A DNA stretch of 64,000 nucleotides. It comes from Nocardia abscessus NBRC 100374. GTDB taxonomy: Bacteria; Actinomycetota; Actinomycetes; Mycobacteriales; Mycobacteriaceae. The translations under genes and the position numbers were made by a program. The notes below the pieces were generated by a model. It did no database searches and was not told where the DNA came from. It saw nothing but the letters and a program-made list of their open reading frames with translations. Position 1 is the stretch's first letter; every line of letters starts with the position of its first letter. The stretch is from positions 1-64,000 of the forward strand of contig NZ_BAFP01000077.1 in the NCBI RefSeq assembly GCF_000308455.1, given 5' to 3'. Positions 1-9,452 of the stretch are shown piece after piece.

Positions 1-252
1 TGAGATGAGCGGGACCTCCGGGTGTTTCACGAGGGCGTCGCCGGCGTCTTGGCCCAGTCCGTTGACGAGGTTGAACACGCCGGCGGGCAGCCCGGCTTCC
101 TCGAAGATGCCCGCCCACAGCGACGCCGACAGGGGCGTGAGTTCCGCGGGTTTGAGGACCACGGTGTTGCCGGTGGCCAACGCGGGAGCCAGTTTCCAGC
201 TCTCCAGCATGAACGGTGTGTTCCATGGCCTGCGGCAGTACGGGATCCCCAT
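1..252 (-). pseudogene. Aldehyde dehydrogenase fragment (HpaE-like), N-terminus lost
   Basis: The minus-strand translation contains the NAD-binding core of an aldehyde dehydrogenase: PWNTPFMLESWKLAPALA, then GNTVVLKPAELTPLS, then GLPAGVFNLVNG. The gene runs off the left edge, so the catalytic Cys half is not visible. An ATG exists at 252, but about 150 family residues that should precede PWN are missing. Immediately upstream lies the C-terminus of the FAH hydrolase in another frame, so a deletion probably fused the two genes. The best family match by motif is 5-carboxymethyl-2-hydroxymuconate semialdehyde dehydrogenase of homoprotocatechuate degradation, because it sits beside an isomerase-like FAH gene. 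The subfamily is inference. Confidence 0.7.
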
Positions 253-262
253 GCCTCCTCGC

Positions 263-1004
263 GCTGCCGGTCGTCGACCGAGGGCATCGACCCGAGCGTG
301 GGGTCGAAGGTTCGGGAACCTGTGGTCACTCGCGTCACGAGCCGCCCGGTCGAGGGAACACCCGCCACATCGGGCGCATCGACCTCGACCTCGACCACGT
401 CTGCGCGACCGAGGATCCGGCGGGGGTGCCGGTAAGGATGACGTCGCCGGTCTCCAACGTCAGATGCTGCGACAGGTCGGCCACCAACTGTGTGAGCGGG
501 AAGATCATCGCCGCCGTGGTGTCATTCTGCACCAGCAGTCCGTTGTGCCAGGTGCGCACCCGCAGCGCCGCCGGATCGACGTGCCGGGCGGCGATGAGGT
601 GAGGGCCGACCGGTGTGTAGCCGTCGCGCCCCTTGTTGCGCACATTGGCGCCCTTGTCGTTGTCGCGCAGGTCGTAGAGTCCCCAGTCGTTCGCGGCGGT
701 CACCCAGGCGACATGGGACCAGGCGTCCTCGATCGAGACATTGCGCGCCGCGGCGCCGATGACCAGGGCGACCTCTCCCTCGTAGGCGAGCAGTTCGGTT
801 CCGGCGGGTCGCTCGATGGCCGAACCCGACGCCGCCAGGGAGCTGGAGGGCTTCAAGAAGTACGACGGCGCGGCGCCCGCGCTGCACGGCTCGTGACTCA
901 TAGCTGAGGTCGACCGCGATGATCTTGCCCGGCACCGTCGGCGGTGAGGTGACCGGCGGGTCTGCACTCTGCACGGAAACCGAATCACCTCGCTCTACTT
1001 TCAT
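263..1004 (-). pseudogene. FAH-family hydrolase/isomerase (HpaG-like) broken by two frameshifts
   Basis: Reading three frames in turn gives one fumarylacetoacetate-hydrolase-fold protein. It starts MKVERGDSVSVQ at 1004, changes frame near 865 to reach APSYFLKPSSSLA, LLAYEGEVALVIG, NDWGLYDLRDND and GDVILTGTPAGSS, then changes frame again near 400 to end with DVVEVEVDAPDVAGVPSTG. The metal-binding E-x-E pattern (YEGEVA) and the TGTP loop are intact. In homoprotocatechuate degradation this family isomerises or decarboxylates the ring-cleavage product. With two frame changes and a truncated dehydrogenase downstream it is probably dead. Sequencing indels cannot be excluded. Confidence 0.75.
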
Positions 1005-1011
1005 ATCTTAT

Positions 1012-1023
1012 ATCGTATACGAT
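1012..1023. promoter_or_regulatory. Palindrome upstream of the FAH pseudogene
   Basis: ATCGTATACGAT is a perfect 12-bp palindrome set in an AT-rich patch just upstream of the FAH start at 1004. It lies between the broken FAH gene and the broken IclR gene, so it may be the former operator or promoter of this decayed locus. Confidence 0.4.
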
Positions 1024-1183
1024 TACTTCGGGCTTGCAAAGTCGTTGCGAGACCGACCTCGCCCTCGAATCTCGCGGCGTGCTCGACGATGTCGCCGGCG
1101 TGATCATCGAGCAACTGAGCGGAGCACATCACTCGTCCGGTCGATGCGCAGTCCGAGGCGGGTTGGTTGCGGAGTTGGGACCA

Positions 1184-1762
1184 CTACGAATTGGGCTGTC
1201 TCACCGCTCCTTGTGTGAGAGGTGAATCGGGCCGTATAACGGTGAAGCCGCGTGCGCGACTTCGCTCGAGCTCCGCGCGCAGCCCCTCCGGCCAGGTGCT
1301 CTCGGGAAGGCCGAGCAGGATCGCCTTCCCGGGTGCGCCGCGGGTGAGCGGATGGCGATGTCCCGGCCGGTACGCCACGGCGACACTGTGCTGCGGTGCC
1401 GCGCTGGAGAGAGTGACGGCTTCGTCTCCGTCGAGCGTGACAGCCAGCAGTGAGGTCATCCCCAACTCGTTTGCCACCACCCTCAGTTCGGGCAGCGCGG
1501 CGTGCTGCAGGTCGCGCGAGACACCGGCTGCCAGGGCCGCCAGCCCGGCGCCCAGCACGACGCGGCCCGAGCCTTCGCGGGCGGTCAGACCGTGGTCCTC
1601 GAGCGTGCGCAGCAGCCGGTAGGCGACCGAACGATGGACACCGAGAGAACCCGCCAGCTCATCGATGGTCAGGCTCCGACCGGCTGCGGCGAGAATCTCG
1701 AGCAGTCAGATGCCGCGGCTCAGGGTCTGTGATCCGGTCGAGGGTCCTGCCTTGTCGGGCAT
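1184..1762 (-). pseudogene. IclR-family regulator with nonsense codon and lost C-terminus
   Basis: From an ATG at 1762 the frame reads MPDKAGPSTGSQTLSRGI, then a TGA (1708-1706) where family members usually have Arg. It continues LLEILAAAGRSLTIDELAGS and HRSVAYRLLRTLEDHG, a typical IclR winged helix, then the start of the effector domain (RGAPGKAILLGLPE). The frame stops at 1184, about 70 residues before the usual end of the family. A CGA-to-TGA change plus C-terminal truncation makes this a pseudogene. It probably once controlled the neighbouring hpa-like genes, which are broken too. Confidence 0.75.
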
Positions 1763-1932
1763 GTGCTCGATAGTAGAACGCGGAATTCAGGATCGGACAG
1801 CTGCGGCGGCGGGACGATGGTGCACTCTCGTCGTATGCGTGTGCTCGGTCGTCATATTCCTTAGGTGTGACGCACGGCATTCTCCTGGTTGTCCCTCAGC
1901 TACTGGAGGGGGAGAACCCGTAAGGAGACCCG

Positions 1933-3357
1933 ATGCCCGACATCCAGTCCGTTGAAGAGAGCCTGCTTGCGCGTGTGCAGGCAACACCAGAAACTGGTCG
2001 TGCCATTCCGGACGCGGCTACCCGAGAAACGATCGGATACGCCCCGGAACACGCCGTTGCCGACGTGGCGGCCGCCGTGGCCCGAGCGAAGGCCGCACAG
2101 CCGGCCTGGGAGGAACTCGGCCACGAAGCGCGCGCCCAATCGCTGCTCGAGGTGGCGGACGCCGTCGACGCACATGCCGAAGCGCTCGCACGCTTGCTTT
2201 CTCGCGAGCAGGGAAAGCCGCTCGACGGGCCCAATGCGCGCTTCGAGGTGGGCGCTTGCGCTACCTGGTTGCGCGCGGCGGCGACGATAACCCTCGAGAC
2301 GGAGATCCTCATCGAGGATGGCACCGACCATGCCGAGCTGACCTACCGCGCTATCGGTGTAGTCGCGGCGATCGGCCCATGGAACTGGCCGCTGATGATT
2401 GCCATCTGGCAAATCGCGCCCTCGCTGCGGATGGGGAACACTGTCGTCGTCAAACCGAGCGAGTACACACCGTTGAGCGTGCTCGCCCTGGTGGACGTGC
2501 TGAATGCTGTGCTGCCGCCCGACGTGCTGGTCCCGATCGTATCGAGCGATCGAGAAGTCGGTGCCCGGCTGGCCGCGCACGGGGATATCGGCAAAGTGAT
2601 GTTCACCGGATCGACGGTGACCGGACGCAGAATCGTCGCGGCTTCGGGCGCCAATCTTGCCCGCCTCACCCTGGAACTCGGCGGCAACGACGCCGGTATC
2701 GTGCTGCCCGACGCCGATCCGGAGACGATCGCCGAGGACTTGTTCTGGGGCGCGTTCATCAACACCGGCCAGACCTGCGCGGCACTCAAGCGTCTCTATG
2801 TACACGAATCGATCTATGACGAGGTTATCGACGCACTCGCCGCCGTGGCCGAGCGTATGCCGATGGGTTACGGACTCGACGAAGGCAATGTTCTCGGACC
2901 CTTACAGAACTCCAAACAGTTCGACATCGTCAAACGCCTCGTCGACGATGCCAAGGACCGGGGCGGACGGGTCGTCGTCGGTGGCGAGCCCGTTCCTGAA
3001 CTGGGTCCGAACTTCTTTGCCGCCACCATCATCGCCGATCTCGGAGACGGTGTCGCACTGGTCGACGAGGAACAGTTCGGCCCGGTATTGCCGGTCATCA
3101 AGTACGCGAACATCGAGGATGCGATCGCAAGCGCAAACGGTCTGGACGCTGGGCTGGGCGCCTCGGTGTGGTCGAGCGACCGAGCGGTGGCGCGCGCGGT
3201 GGCCGCGCGGTTACGGGCGGGCACGGTCTGGATCAACGCGCATGGCGCGGTACATCCGAACATCCCGTTCGGCGGTGTGAAGAACTCAGGATACGGGCTG
3301 GAGTTCGGCGTCGAGGGCCTCAAAGCGGTGGCCGAACCCCGTGTGGTCGCGGGCTGA
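1933..3357 (+). CDS. NAD(P)-dependent aldehyde dehydrogenase
   Basis: A 474-residue, complete aldehyde dehydrogenase that oxidises an aldehyde to the acid in the cytosol. The oxyanion Asn lies in GPWNWP (about residue 151), the general-base Glu in LELGGND (about 248) and the nucleophile Cys in NTGQTCA (about 282). The C-terminal PFGGVKNSGYG motif is present. The ATG at 1933 follows a clear AAGGAG site. Upstream is the broken IclR gene and downstream a poorly defined region, so the physiological aldehyde is unknown. Its placement among aromatic degradation genes suggests a semialdehyde or aryl aldehyde substrate. Family sure, substrate unknown. Confidence 0.92.
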   Translation: MPDIQSVEESLLARVQATPETGRAIPDAATRETIGYAPEHAVADVAAAVARAKAAQPAWEELGHEARAQSLLEVADAVDAHAEALARLLSREQGKPLDGPNARFEVGACATWLRAAATITLETEILIEDGTDHAELTYRAIGVVAAIGPWNWPLMIAIWQIAPSLRMGNTVVVKPSEYTPLSVLALVDVLNAVLPPDVLVPIVSSDREVGARLAAHGDIGKVMFTGSTVTGRRIVAASGANLARLTLELGGNDAGIVLPDADPETIAEDLFWGAFINTGQTCAALKRLYVHESIYDEVIDALAAVAERMPMGYGLDEGNVLGPLQNSKQFDIVKRLVDDAKDRGGRVVVGGEPVPELGPNFFAATIIADLGDGVALVDEEQFGPVLPVIKYANIEDAIASANGLDAGLGASVWSSDRAVARAVAARLRAGTVWINAHGAVHPNIPFGGVKNSGYGLEFGVEGLKAVAEPRVVAG

Positions 3358-3407
3358 CCACGAATTCGGTTGACCCTGGAGGCGATCGTGGCCAGCCGCA
3401 AGCCACC

Positions 3408-3821
3408 GTGTGGCGGCGAGATCTGTGGGCGCGCGAACCTGGTGAACTGCACGCCCAACTACTACCGCTGCGGCTGGGCCAGGGGCTGCGGCCACGCAGC
3501 TTCGATTGTGAGCACATTCATGCACTGATCGATAAGGTCGTCGGCAAGATCGATGCGTGGGCGGAGCGCAACATCCCGCCCACGAAATGCGCACGCAAAC
3601 ACACACATTCGCTCGGTGAGGTGATCAGCCACATCGCAAACACCTACGTCGAGACGTGGTGGGCGGTAGTGCATTCGGCGGACGCCGTACTGCGGCACCA
3701 GGCATGGTTTCACCTCGGCGAAGCACGTGAGGGCTACGCCGAATTGGTGAATGAAATAAGCGCACGACATCTCCAGCTGCCGTTGGGGACAAGCGTAATT
3801 CGCAGAGGCCGAATCGGATAA
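3408..3821 (+). CDS. Hypothetical protein, helical, unrecognised
   Basis: An open frame from a GTG at 3408 encodes about 137 residues, rich in His and Trp. Segments such as CEHIHALIDKVVGKIDAWAE, HSLGEVISHIANTYVETWW and HLGEAREGYAELVNEISARH look like amphipathic helices, and codon use fits the genome. No family is recognised and the start is uncertain. The frame continues upstream into the dehydrogenase without a stop. A +1 overlapping frame from a GTG at 3388 would give a 44-residue Cys-rich peptide. It could be the 3' remnant of a larger gene. Confidence 0.4.
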   Translation: MWRRDLWAREPGELHAQLLPLRLGQGLRPRSFDCEHIHALIDKVVGKIDAWAERNIPPTKCARKHTHSLGEVISHIANTYVETWWAVVHSADAVLRHQAWFHLGEAREGYAELVNEISARHLQLPLGTSVIRRGRIG

Positions 3822-4620
3822 CAGGGGCGGATGACAAGGGAGAGGAGGGCACCGACCCAGTCCTCTGAACAGCAAGACGCGATCCGACATGCGTAGTCAC
3901 CGCAAGGAGATAGGAATGCACTGGTAGATCGAATAGAGCCCGGTACCGGGAATTCGTCCGTCTTGGGGTGCGGGTGCTCGACACCCTCGCTGCCCGGCAA
4001 CGACGCCGACGGCGGTTCACAACGGCGTGGACCTCGAGACGAACGGTAACCGGCAATCGGTTTCCGGCCGGTGCCGCCGAGCACTGCAATATGTTCGGGT
4101 TCCGGGCACGGTCACGCACGTATCACTGAGGGGCCGAGCGCCTCGAACCGCCGGGCCTCCACTGGCGGCAATTCCATGCCGATAACCAATGTCTCGAAGT
4201 CCGCGACCTCGGCGAAGCGGCAGAAGTTGACGCCGATACCGTGCACCGTGACGACAGCACGGCGGGGCGGCCAGTCTCCATGGCGGTCCGGGCCGACCAA
4301 CTCCCGGCCCTTAGTGGCCATTCCGCCACGGCTACCGTTCAGACGTCGCAGAGCGCTGTCCGGCGACCGATCCGGCGCCGACCGGCTGCACGACCGCACG
4401 ATGCCGAATCCTGCCTGCCGGAATACTCGTCGGAGCGGCGGAGTAGTACCGCCATCGAAGCAGGTGCCCGGCGCACCGACTGTGCCACGGGCCCCGGCTT
4501 CGATGGTGATCCGCGTGCATGCGGCGGCCGGATGCGAGCGGTCAGCGACGCATCGGCACCCACGCCGATGCCCGGTAGCCGTAAGCGTTGACGGCCGGAG
4601 TCCGGCGCGCGGGTGACAAC
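3822..4620. other. Gene-poor stretch, no reliable coding call
   Basis: About 800 bp without a convincing gene. A minus-strand reading frame (4624-4112) ends with the protein-like segment RFAEVADFETLVIGMELPP, but its first half is Arg- and Ser-rich and looks like noise. It may hold the end of a degraded gene that I cannot place in a family. Confidence 0.35.
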
Positions 4621-5460
4621 TCATCGGTTGGGCTTCGCATCCCTGTCGGTTACGTGGGCCGGCTCCGACGTTTTGCCTGAATACTGTTCGAGAAGCATGC
4701 GGTTTCGGCGACCAAGGGTGTTTCCGATTCCTTCGGCGGCGGCGCGGACGGACGCGGTGTGGTTGTCGGGGCGGAATCGGTGTGTCGGGCCAGTGACGCT
4801 GATCGCGGCGACGATGCCGTCGCCGTCGTGGACGGGCACGGCGACGCAGGCGATGCCGGTGGCCGATTCCTCGTATTCGTAGCCGACGCCTTCGGTGGTG
4901 ATGTCGAGCTGGGTGCGCAGTGGGCCGGGGAGGGTCATGGTGCGGGCGGTGTAGCGGGGGAGGGGGCCGGACAGCACCTGGGTGCGTAATGCGTTGTCAG
5001 CGTGGGCCAGGAGCACTTTGCCGATCGCGGTGCAGTGCACCGGCATGCGGCCGCCGATTCTCGACGGTGCGGTTGCTTGCCGGTGGCCGCTGATCTTCGA
5101 CAGGTACAGCACCTCCGGTCCGTCGAGAACGCCCAGATGCACGGTCTCCTGCGTGCGCACGTAAAGGTCTTCCAGGAACGGGATCGCGACTTCGAGCAGG
5201 CTCCGCTCGACCGAGGCTCGCATGCCCAGCTCGAACAGATATCCGCCGAGCCGGTATTCGTGCCGGACTCGCTCCAACACGCGTACCGCCACCATGTCGG
5301 CCAGCACCCGGTGCAGCGCCCCTTTGGGGATGGCGGTGCGCTGCGTCAACTCGGCTAGCGACAGGGTCGAGTCCTCGATCCCGAACGCGTTCAACGTTGC
5401 CACGACTTTGCCGAGCACCGTCGTGCGGTCGACTCGCTGTTCGGGCGCCATGGACGCCAC
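4621..5460 (-). CDS. IclR-family transcriptional regulator
   Basis: A 279-residue IclR protein. The N-terminal winged helix (about residues 15-75) includes LSLAELTQRTAIPKGALHRV, followed by EYRLGGYLFELG. The effector-binding domain carries MPVHCTAIGKVLLAHADN and GVGYEYEESATGIACVAVPV. It is divergent from the hydratase-aldehyde dehydrogenase-aldolase operon, about 165 bp away, which is the usual position of a pathway-specific IclR regulator. The ligand is probably an aromatic acid or lower-pathway metabolite (inference). The gene is intact, unlike the IclR copy at 1184-1762. Confidence 0.9.
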   Translation of the reverse strand: MASMAPEQRVDRTTVLGKVVATLNAFGIEDSTLSLAELTQRTAIPKGALHRVLADMVAVRVLERVRHEYRLGGYLFELGMRASVERSLLEVAIPFLEDLYVRTQETVHLGVLDGPEVLYLSKISGHRQATAPSRIGGRMPVHCTAIGKVLLAHADNALRTQVLSGPLPRYTARTMTLPGPLRTQLDITTEGVGYEYEESATGIACVAVPVHDGDGIVAAISVTGPTHRFRPDNHTASVRAAAEGIGNTLGRRNRMLLEQYSGKTSEPAHVTDRDAKPNR

Positions 5461-5501
5461 CTCCGATCCCTGACCTGGGTTCTTCCTTCACGATATCGGG
5501 T

Positions 5502-5524
5502 CGTGTTCGACTCAGTGGAACGCG
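5502..5524. promoter_or_regulatory. Candidate IclR operator
   Basis: CGTGTTC, nine bases, then GAACGCG forms an imperfect inverted repeat (six of seven arm positions pair). It lies in the divergent gap between the IclR gene and the lower meta-cleavage operon. Spacing and position fit an IclR dimer site. Weak because only one copy exists. Confidence 0.35.
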
Positions 5525-5624
5525 ATGCTAGGCGGGTGGCAGCTGCCGCGGCGAGGGTGGGCGCACATTCTTCACCAATTTCCTTATGCCTTACCCACGA
5601 TCGACCAACCCCTGGGGAAGCCAG

Positions 5625-6446
5625 ATGAGTAGACAACCGGGCGCCAGCACGCCCGCCACGACCGACACCGACCGTGTGGCCGCTGCAGAGCGGTTGATCA
5701 CGGCCGCCCGAACCCGGACCCCCTGTGCGCCGGTGCGCGATCTGATCGGCACCGACGACGTGGTGGCCGCGTACGCCGTCCAGGAGAGGATCATCGCAGG
5801 CCGGGTCGCCGCAGGCGCGGCCGTCGTCGGTCGCAAGATCGGACTGACCTCCGCAGCGGTGCAGCAGCAACTCGGCGTCGACCAGCCGGACTTCGGCGTG
5901 CTGCTCGACGACATGCGTTACGAGCAAAGTGTCCCGATTCCGTTGAGCCGGCTGCTGCAGCCGAGAGTCGAAGCGGAGATCGCCTTCGTGCTCGCCCACG
6001 ATCTGGTCGACGGCGCTCTCGACGGCGGCCAGATCGGTGCTGCCGTCGACTACGCGGTCGCTGCGCTCGAGATTGTCGACAGCCGTATTGCCGGGTGGGA
6101 CATCACCTTCGCCGACACCGTCGCCGACAATGGCTCGAGCGGACTGTTCGTTCTCGGGACCGAGCGCCGTAGCCTCGACTCCTTTACCCCGGTCTCGGTG
6201 CAGATGCAGATGGCGATCGACGACTGCACCGTGTCGACCGGGACCGGCGCGGCTTGCCTGGGTGACCCGCTTCGCGCGCTGACCTGGCTTGCGCACACTG
6301 CCCGCGACTTCGGCCAACCGCTGCGCGCCGGGCAGGTCATCTTGTCGGGCGCGTTGGGCCCGATGGCCACGATCGACACCGCCGGCACGGTCCGGGCCGA
6401 GATCACCGACCTTGGGTCGGTCACCACAACCTTCATCCAGGAGTGA
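5625..6446 (+). CDS. 2-keto-4-pentenoate hydratase
   Basis: A 273-residue member of the MhpD/TesE/BphH hydratase family, which adds water to 2-hydroxypenta-2,4-dienoate-type products of meta cleavage to give 4-hydroxy-2-oxoacids. Diagnostic segments are [35 protein letters not shown], and the closing [12 protein letters not shown]. The ATG at 5625 follows a GGGAAG site; an upstream in-frame ATG at 5586 would add 13 unlikely residues. It is the first gene of a tight three-gene lower pathway and is followed after five bases by the acetaldehyde dehydrogenase. The exact chain length of the substrate cannot be told from sequence. Confidence 0.93.
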   Translation: MSRQPGASTPATTDTDRVAAAERLITAARTRTPCAPVRDLIGTDDVVAAYAVQERIIAGRVAAGAAVVGRKIGLTSAAVQQQLGVDQPDFGVLLDDMRYEQSVPIPLSRLLQPRVEAEIAFVLAHDLVDGALDGGQIGAAVDYAVAALEIVDSRIAGWDITFADTVADNGSSGLFVLGTERRSLDSFTPVSVQMQMAIDDCTVSTGTGAACLGDPLRALTWLAHTARDFGQPLRAGQVILSGALGPMATIDTAGTVRAEITDLGSVTTTFIQE

Positions 6447-6451
6447 CACCC

Positions 6452-7432
6452 ATGAACGACAACAACGGCGCCGTCACGGTGGCGGTGATCGGATCGGGCA
6501 ACATCGGCACCGACCTGATGATCAAGGTGGTCCGCCATTCTCGCAAGCTGTGTATGGGTGCGATGGTGGGGATCCATCCCGACTCCGACGGTCTGGCCCG
6601 TGCCCGCGGACTCGGCGTTCCCACCACATCCGAGGGTGTACAGGGCCTGGTGGCGCTGCCGAACTTCGGGCAGATCGATGTCGTCTTCGACGCTACCTCC
6701 GCCAAGGCGCACGCCGCCAACGCCGCCGTACTCGAGCCACTCGGCAAACGGCTGATCGACCTCACCCCCGCCGCACTCGGCCCCTTCGTCGTCCCTGCGG
6801 TCAACCTCGACGCACACCGTGACGTCGCCAACGTCAACATGGTGACCTGCGGCGGGCAGGCCACCATCCCGATCGTGGCGGCGGTCTCCCGCGTGACACC
6901 GGTCGCCTACGCCGAAATCGTCGCCTCCATTGCCTCGAAGTCGGCGGGCCCTGGAACCCGCGCCAATATCGACGAATTCACCGAAACCACTGCCCACGCC
7001 ATCGAGACCGTCGGTGGTGCGGCCCGTGGCAAAGCGATCATCATCCTCAATCCGGCCGAGCCACCGCTGATCATGCGCGACACGGTCCTGTGCCTGATCT
7101 CCACTCCCGACCCCTCCGTCCACGAGGCCATCCGCGCCTCGATCCGGGCCATGGTCGGCGACGTCGCCACCTACGTGCCCGGATACCGACTCAAACAAGA
7201 CGTTCAGATCACCGCCGTGCCGGACGACCAGCCTGTCGGCACCCTCACTACCGGCGAATCGGCGGCACCCACCCACCAGGTGTCGGTGTTCCTGGAAATC
7301 GAAGGAGCCGCACACTACCTGCCGGCCTACGCCGGAAACCTCGACATCATGACGTCGGCCGCGGTGCGTTACGCGGAAAGCATCGCCGACACGATCGCCG
7401 CACCGGCGGCCTCCCCGGGAGCGACCCGATGA
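6452..7432 (+). CDS. Acetaldehyde/propionaldehyde dehydrogenase (acylating)
   Basis: A 326-residue CoA-acylating aldehyde dehydrogenase of the BphJ/TesF/HsaG type. It converts the short aldehyde from the aldolase into acyl-CoA using NAD and CoA. The N-terminal Rossmann motif is [14 protein letters not shown], and the acyl-accepting Cys is in [11 protein letters not shown] (about residue 133). The ATG at 6452 is preceded by AGGAG; a GTG nine bases upstream is less likely. Its stop overlaps the aldolase start (ATGA). Members of this family form a channelling complex with that aldolase, which fits the coupling seen here. Confidence 0.95.
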   Translation: MNDNNGAVTVAVIGSGNIGTDLMIKVVRHSRKLCMGAMVGIHPDSDGLARARGLGVPTTSEGVQGLVALPNFGQIDVVFDATSAKAHAANAAVLEPLGKRLIDLTPAALGPFVVPAVNLDAHRDVANVNMVTCGGQATIPIVAAVSRVTPVAYAEIVASIASKSAGPGTRANIDEFTETTAHAIETVGGAARGKAIIILNPAEPPLIMRDTVLCLISTPDPSVHEAIRASIRAMVGDVATYVPGYRLKQDVQITAVPDDQPVGTLTTGESAAPTHQVSVFLEIEGAAHYLPAYAGNLDIMTSAAVRYAESIADTIAAPAASPGATR

Positions 7433-8454
7433 CTACACAACTGTTCCTTCAAGATGTCACCCTCCGTGATGGCATGCACGCCGTCCGCCATCGCATAACC
7501 CCCGACGACGTCGGCCGCATCGTCGCCGCACTCGACGCCGCGGGCGTCGACGGGATCGAAGTCGCCCACGGAGACGGCCTTGCCGGCGGGTCGCTGAACT
7601 ATGGGCCCGGCAGCAACACCGACTGGGAATGGATCGAGGCCGCGGCGGCGAACCTCACCCACGCACGCTTGACCACCTTGCTGCTGCCCGGTATCGGCAC
7701 CATCAAGGAGCTCGAAAATGCCTACGGGCTGGGCGTTCGGTCGGTCCGCATCGCCACTCACTGCACCGAGGCCGACGTCTCCGCGCAACACATCGCGACC
7801 GCCCGTGACCTCGGCATGGACGTGTCCGGCTTCCTCATGATGAGCCATATGGCCACCCCGGCCGAACTTGCGGACCAGGCGAAGCTCATGGAGTCCTACG
7901 GCGCGCACTGCGTGTATGTCACCGATTCCGGTGGGCGCTTGACCATGGACGGTGTGCGCCAGCGCATCCGGGCCTATCGGGAAGTGCTGGACGAGTCGAC
8001 CGAGATCGGTATCCATGCCCACGAGAACCTGTCGTTATCGGTGGCCAACTCCGTCGTTGCCGTGGAAGAGGGCGTCACCCGTATCGATGCCTCGCTGGCG
8101 GGCCACGGGGCCGGGGCCGGGAATTGCCCGATCGAACCGTTCGTCGCGGTGGCCGATCTGCACGGGTGGAAGCACAACGCCGACCTGTTCGCACTCCAGG
8201 ATGCCGCGGACGATCTGGTCCGGCCTCTGCAGGATCGGCCCGTCCGTGTCGACCGCGAAACACTGACCCTCGGCCGCGCCGGCGTGTACTCGTCGTTCCT
8301 CCGCCACGCCGAAGCGGCTTCGCAGCGGTACGGCCTGGACGTGCGCAGCATCCTGCTCGAGGTCGGCCGCCGCGGCCTGGTCGGTGGTCAGGAAGACCTC
8401 ATCGTCGACATCACTCTCGACCTCGCCGCAAACCCGGAAACCGTCCCGCGCTGA
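7429..8454 (+). CDS. 4-hydroxy-2-oxovalerate aldolase
   Basis: A 341-residue DmpG/BphI/TesG/HsaF aldolase. It cleaves 4-hydroxy-2-oxoacids to pyruvate and an aldehyde, using a divalent metal. The N-terminal [11 protein letters not shown] holds the catalytic Arg and metal-binding Asp. [15 protein letters not shown] provides the two metal-binding His, and [12 protein letters not shown] is a family signature. The ATGA overlap with the dehydrogenase gene implies coupled translation and complex formation. It ends the three-gene operon; the next gene starts 130 bp later behind its own operator. Confidence 0.96.
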   Translation: MTTQLFLQDVTLRDGMHAVRHRITPDDVGRIVAALDAAGVDGIEVAHGDGLAGGSLNYGPGSNTDWEWIEAAAANLTHARLTTLLLPGIGTIKELENAYGLGVRSVRIATHCTEADVSAQHIATARDLGMDVSGFLMMSHMATPAELADQAKLMESYGAHCVYVTDSGGRLTMDGVRQRIRAYREVLDESTEIGIHAHENLSLSVANSVVAVEEGVTRIDASLAGHGAGAGNCPIEPFVAVADLHGWKHNADLFALQDAADDLVRPLQDRPVRVDRETLTLGRAGVYSSFLRHAEAASQRYGLDVRSILLEVGRRGLVGGQEDLIVDITLDLAANPETVPR

Positions 8455-8521
8455 GATCCGGGCGCGCCGGACCGTAATCGAACCCGCTGGCGGATAGGTT
8501 GCGGCGGTACCCGCAAACTAC

Positions 8522-8534
8522 TATATTCAATATA
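8522..8534. promoter_or_regulatory. Palindromic operator, copy 1 (TATATTCAATATA)
   Basis: A perfect 13-bp palindrome in a 130-bp gap, 50 bp before the LigB-type gene. The same palindrome with one central base changed occurs at 14136-14148 before the Old Yellow Enzyme gene, and both are preceded by C. The GntR regulator encoded at 10878 is the likely binder (inference). Confidence 0.65.
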
Positions 8535-8584
8535 TCGAGATGGAAGTCTCGTGAGGCGACTGGATGATTAAGGAGTGCGGCGAC

Positions 8585-9448
8585 ATGGCAGAGATCAGCG
8601 TTGCTATGGCTGCGAGTCATACGCCCGGCTTGACCGGGTGGTTCGGCAAGGCCGACCCTGACGATCAGCGGACCGTTCGGCTGGCGTATGGGGAGATGCG
8701 GAAGGCGGTGCTCGACTCGGAGACGGACGTGCTGTTGGTCATCGGCAATGACCACGTTGCGAATGCTCGTCTGTACGACTACCCGGACTTTACGTTCGGG
8801 CTTGCCGAGCAGCATCGCGGGCCCGATGAATGGTTCAAGCCGTGGCTGCGGGTGGAGGACTATGAGCTTCGTGGTGCCCCCGATGTGGCAGAGGCGTTGC
8901 TGGCAGCCACTGCGCACACCGGACTGCGCCTGCGGGGCGCAAAGGACAACCTCCGGTTCGACGACAACCTGTCTGTGCCACTTACCATGACTGGGCTCAC
9001 GTCCGACGGGCCTGCCGTCGTTCCGATTCTGCAGAACTGCACTGTGCCGCCGGTGGCGGATGGTCTGGCGTGCTACACATTTGGGCAGGCGCTCGGCGCT
9101 GCAATCGGGAAAGCACTCCCGGAAGGCCTTCGGATCGGGCTGCTCGGTTCTGGTGGGCTGAGCCATGAACCAGGCGGGCCCCGTTACCTGGAGATCGATG
9201 AGAAATTCGACCGATGGTGGCTCGATCTGCTCGAGGAGGGCGACCACGAGAAAGTGCTTGCCGAGGCGACGTTCGAGCGAATGGAGCAGGCTGGGTCCGG
9301 CGGCACGGCTGAATTGCTGTCGTGGCTGGTGGTCATGGGCGCGATCGGCGAGCGCCCGTGTCAGTCGCTGGGCTACGTGGCCTTCGACCAATGGCGATGC
9401 GGCGTCGGCGCCGTGAAATGGGACCTCGCTCCGGCGATGCGAGCGTGA
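8585..9448 (+). CDS. Class III extradiol ring-cleavage dioxygenase, LigB-type catalytic subunit
   Basis: A 287-residue LigB-fold protein, expected to cleave a dihydroxylated or amino-hydroxylated ring beside the hydroxyl groups with non-haem Fe(II). Seen are MAASHTPGL near the N-terminus (metal-binding His), VLLVIGNDHV (acidic strand and His), and GLLGSGGLSHEPGG (catalytic His). The ATG at 8585 has a strong AAGGAG nine bases upstream, which favours it over the ATG at 8564. It is followed after four bases by a LigA-type small subunit, so the enzyme is probably a protocatechuate 4,5-dioxygenase-like heteromer. The substrate is unknown; the neighbouring amidase and ACMSD-like genes hint at a carboxylated or nitrogen-bearing ring. 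Confidence 0.88.
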   Translation: MAEISVAMAASHTPGLTGWFGKADPDDQRTVRLAYGEMRKAVLDSETDVLLVIGNDHVANARLYDYPDFTFGLAEQHRGPDEWFKPWLRVEDYELRGAPDVAEALLAATAHTGLRLRGAKDNLRFDDNLSVPLTMTGLTSDGPAVVPILQNCTVPPVADGLACYTFGQALGAAIGKALPEGLRIGLLGSGGLSHEPGGPRYLEIDEKFDRWWLDLLEEGDHEKVLAEATFERMEQAGSGGTAELLSWLVVMGAIGERPCQSLGYVAFDQWRCGVGAVKWDLAPAMRA

Positions 9449-9452
9449 GGCG

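Noticed and set aside
1700..1715. TGA in the IclR gene as selenocysteine or recoded codon
   Set aside because: No selenocysteine context is expected in a regulator, the position normally holds Arg, and the gene is truncated as well; a nonsense mutation is simpler.
4112..4624. Minus-strand frame as a real 170-residue protein
   Set aside because: Only its last third looks protein-like and no family could be recognised; described as a gene-poor stretch instead.
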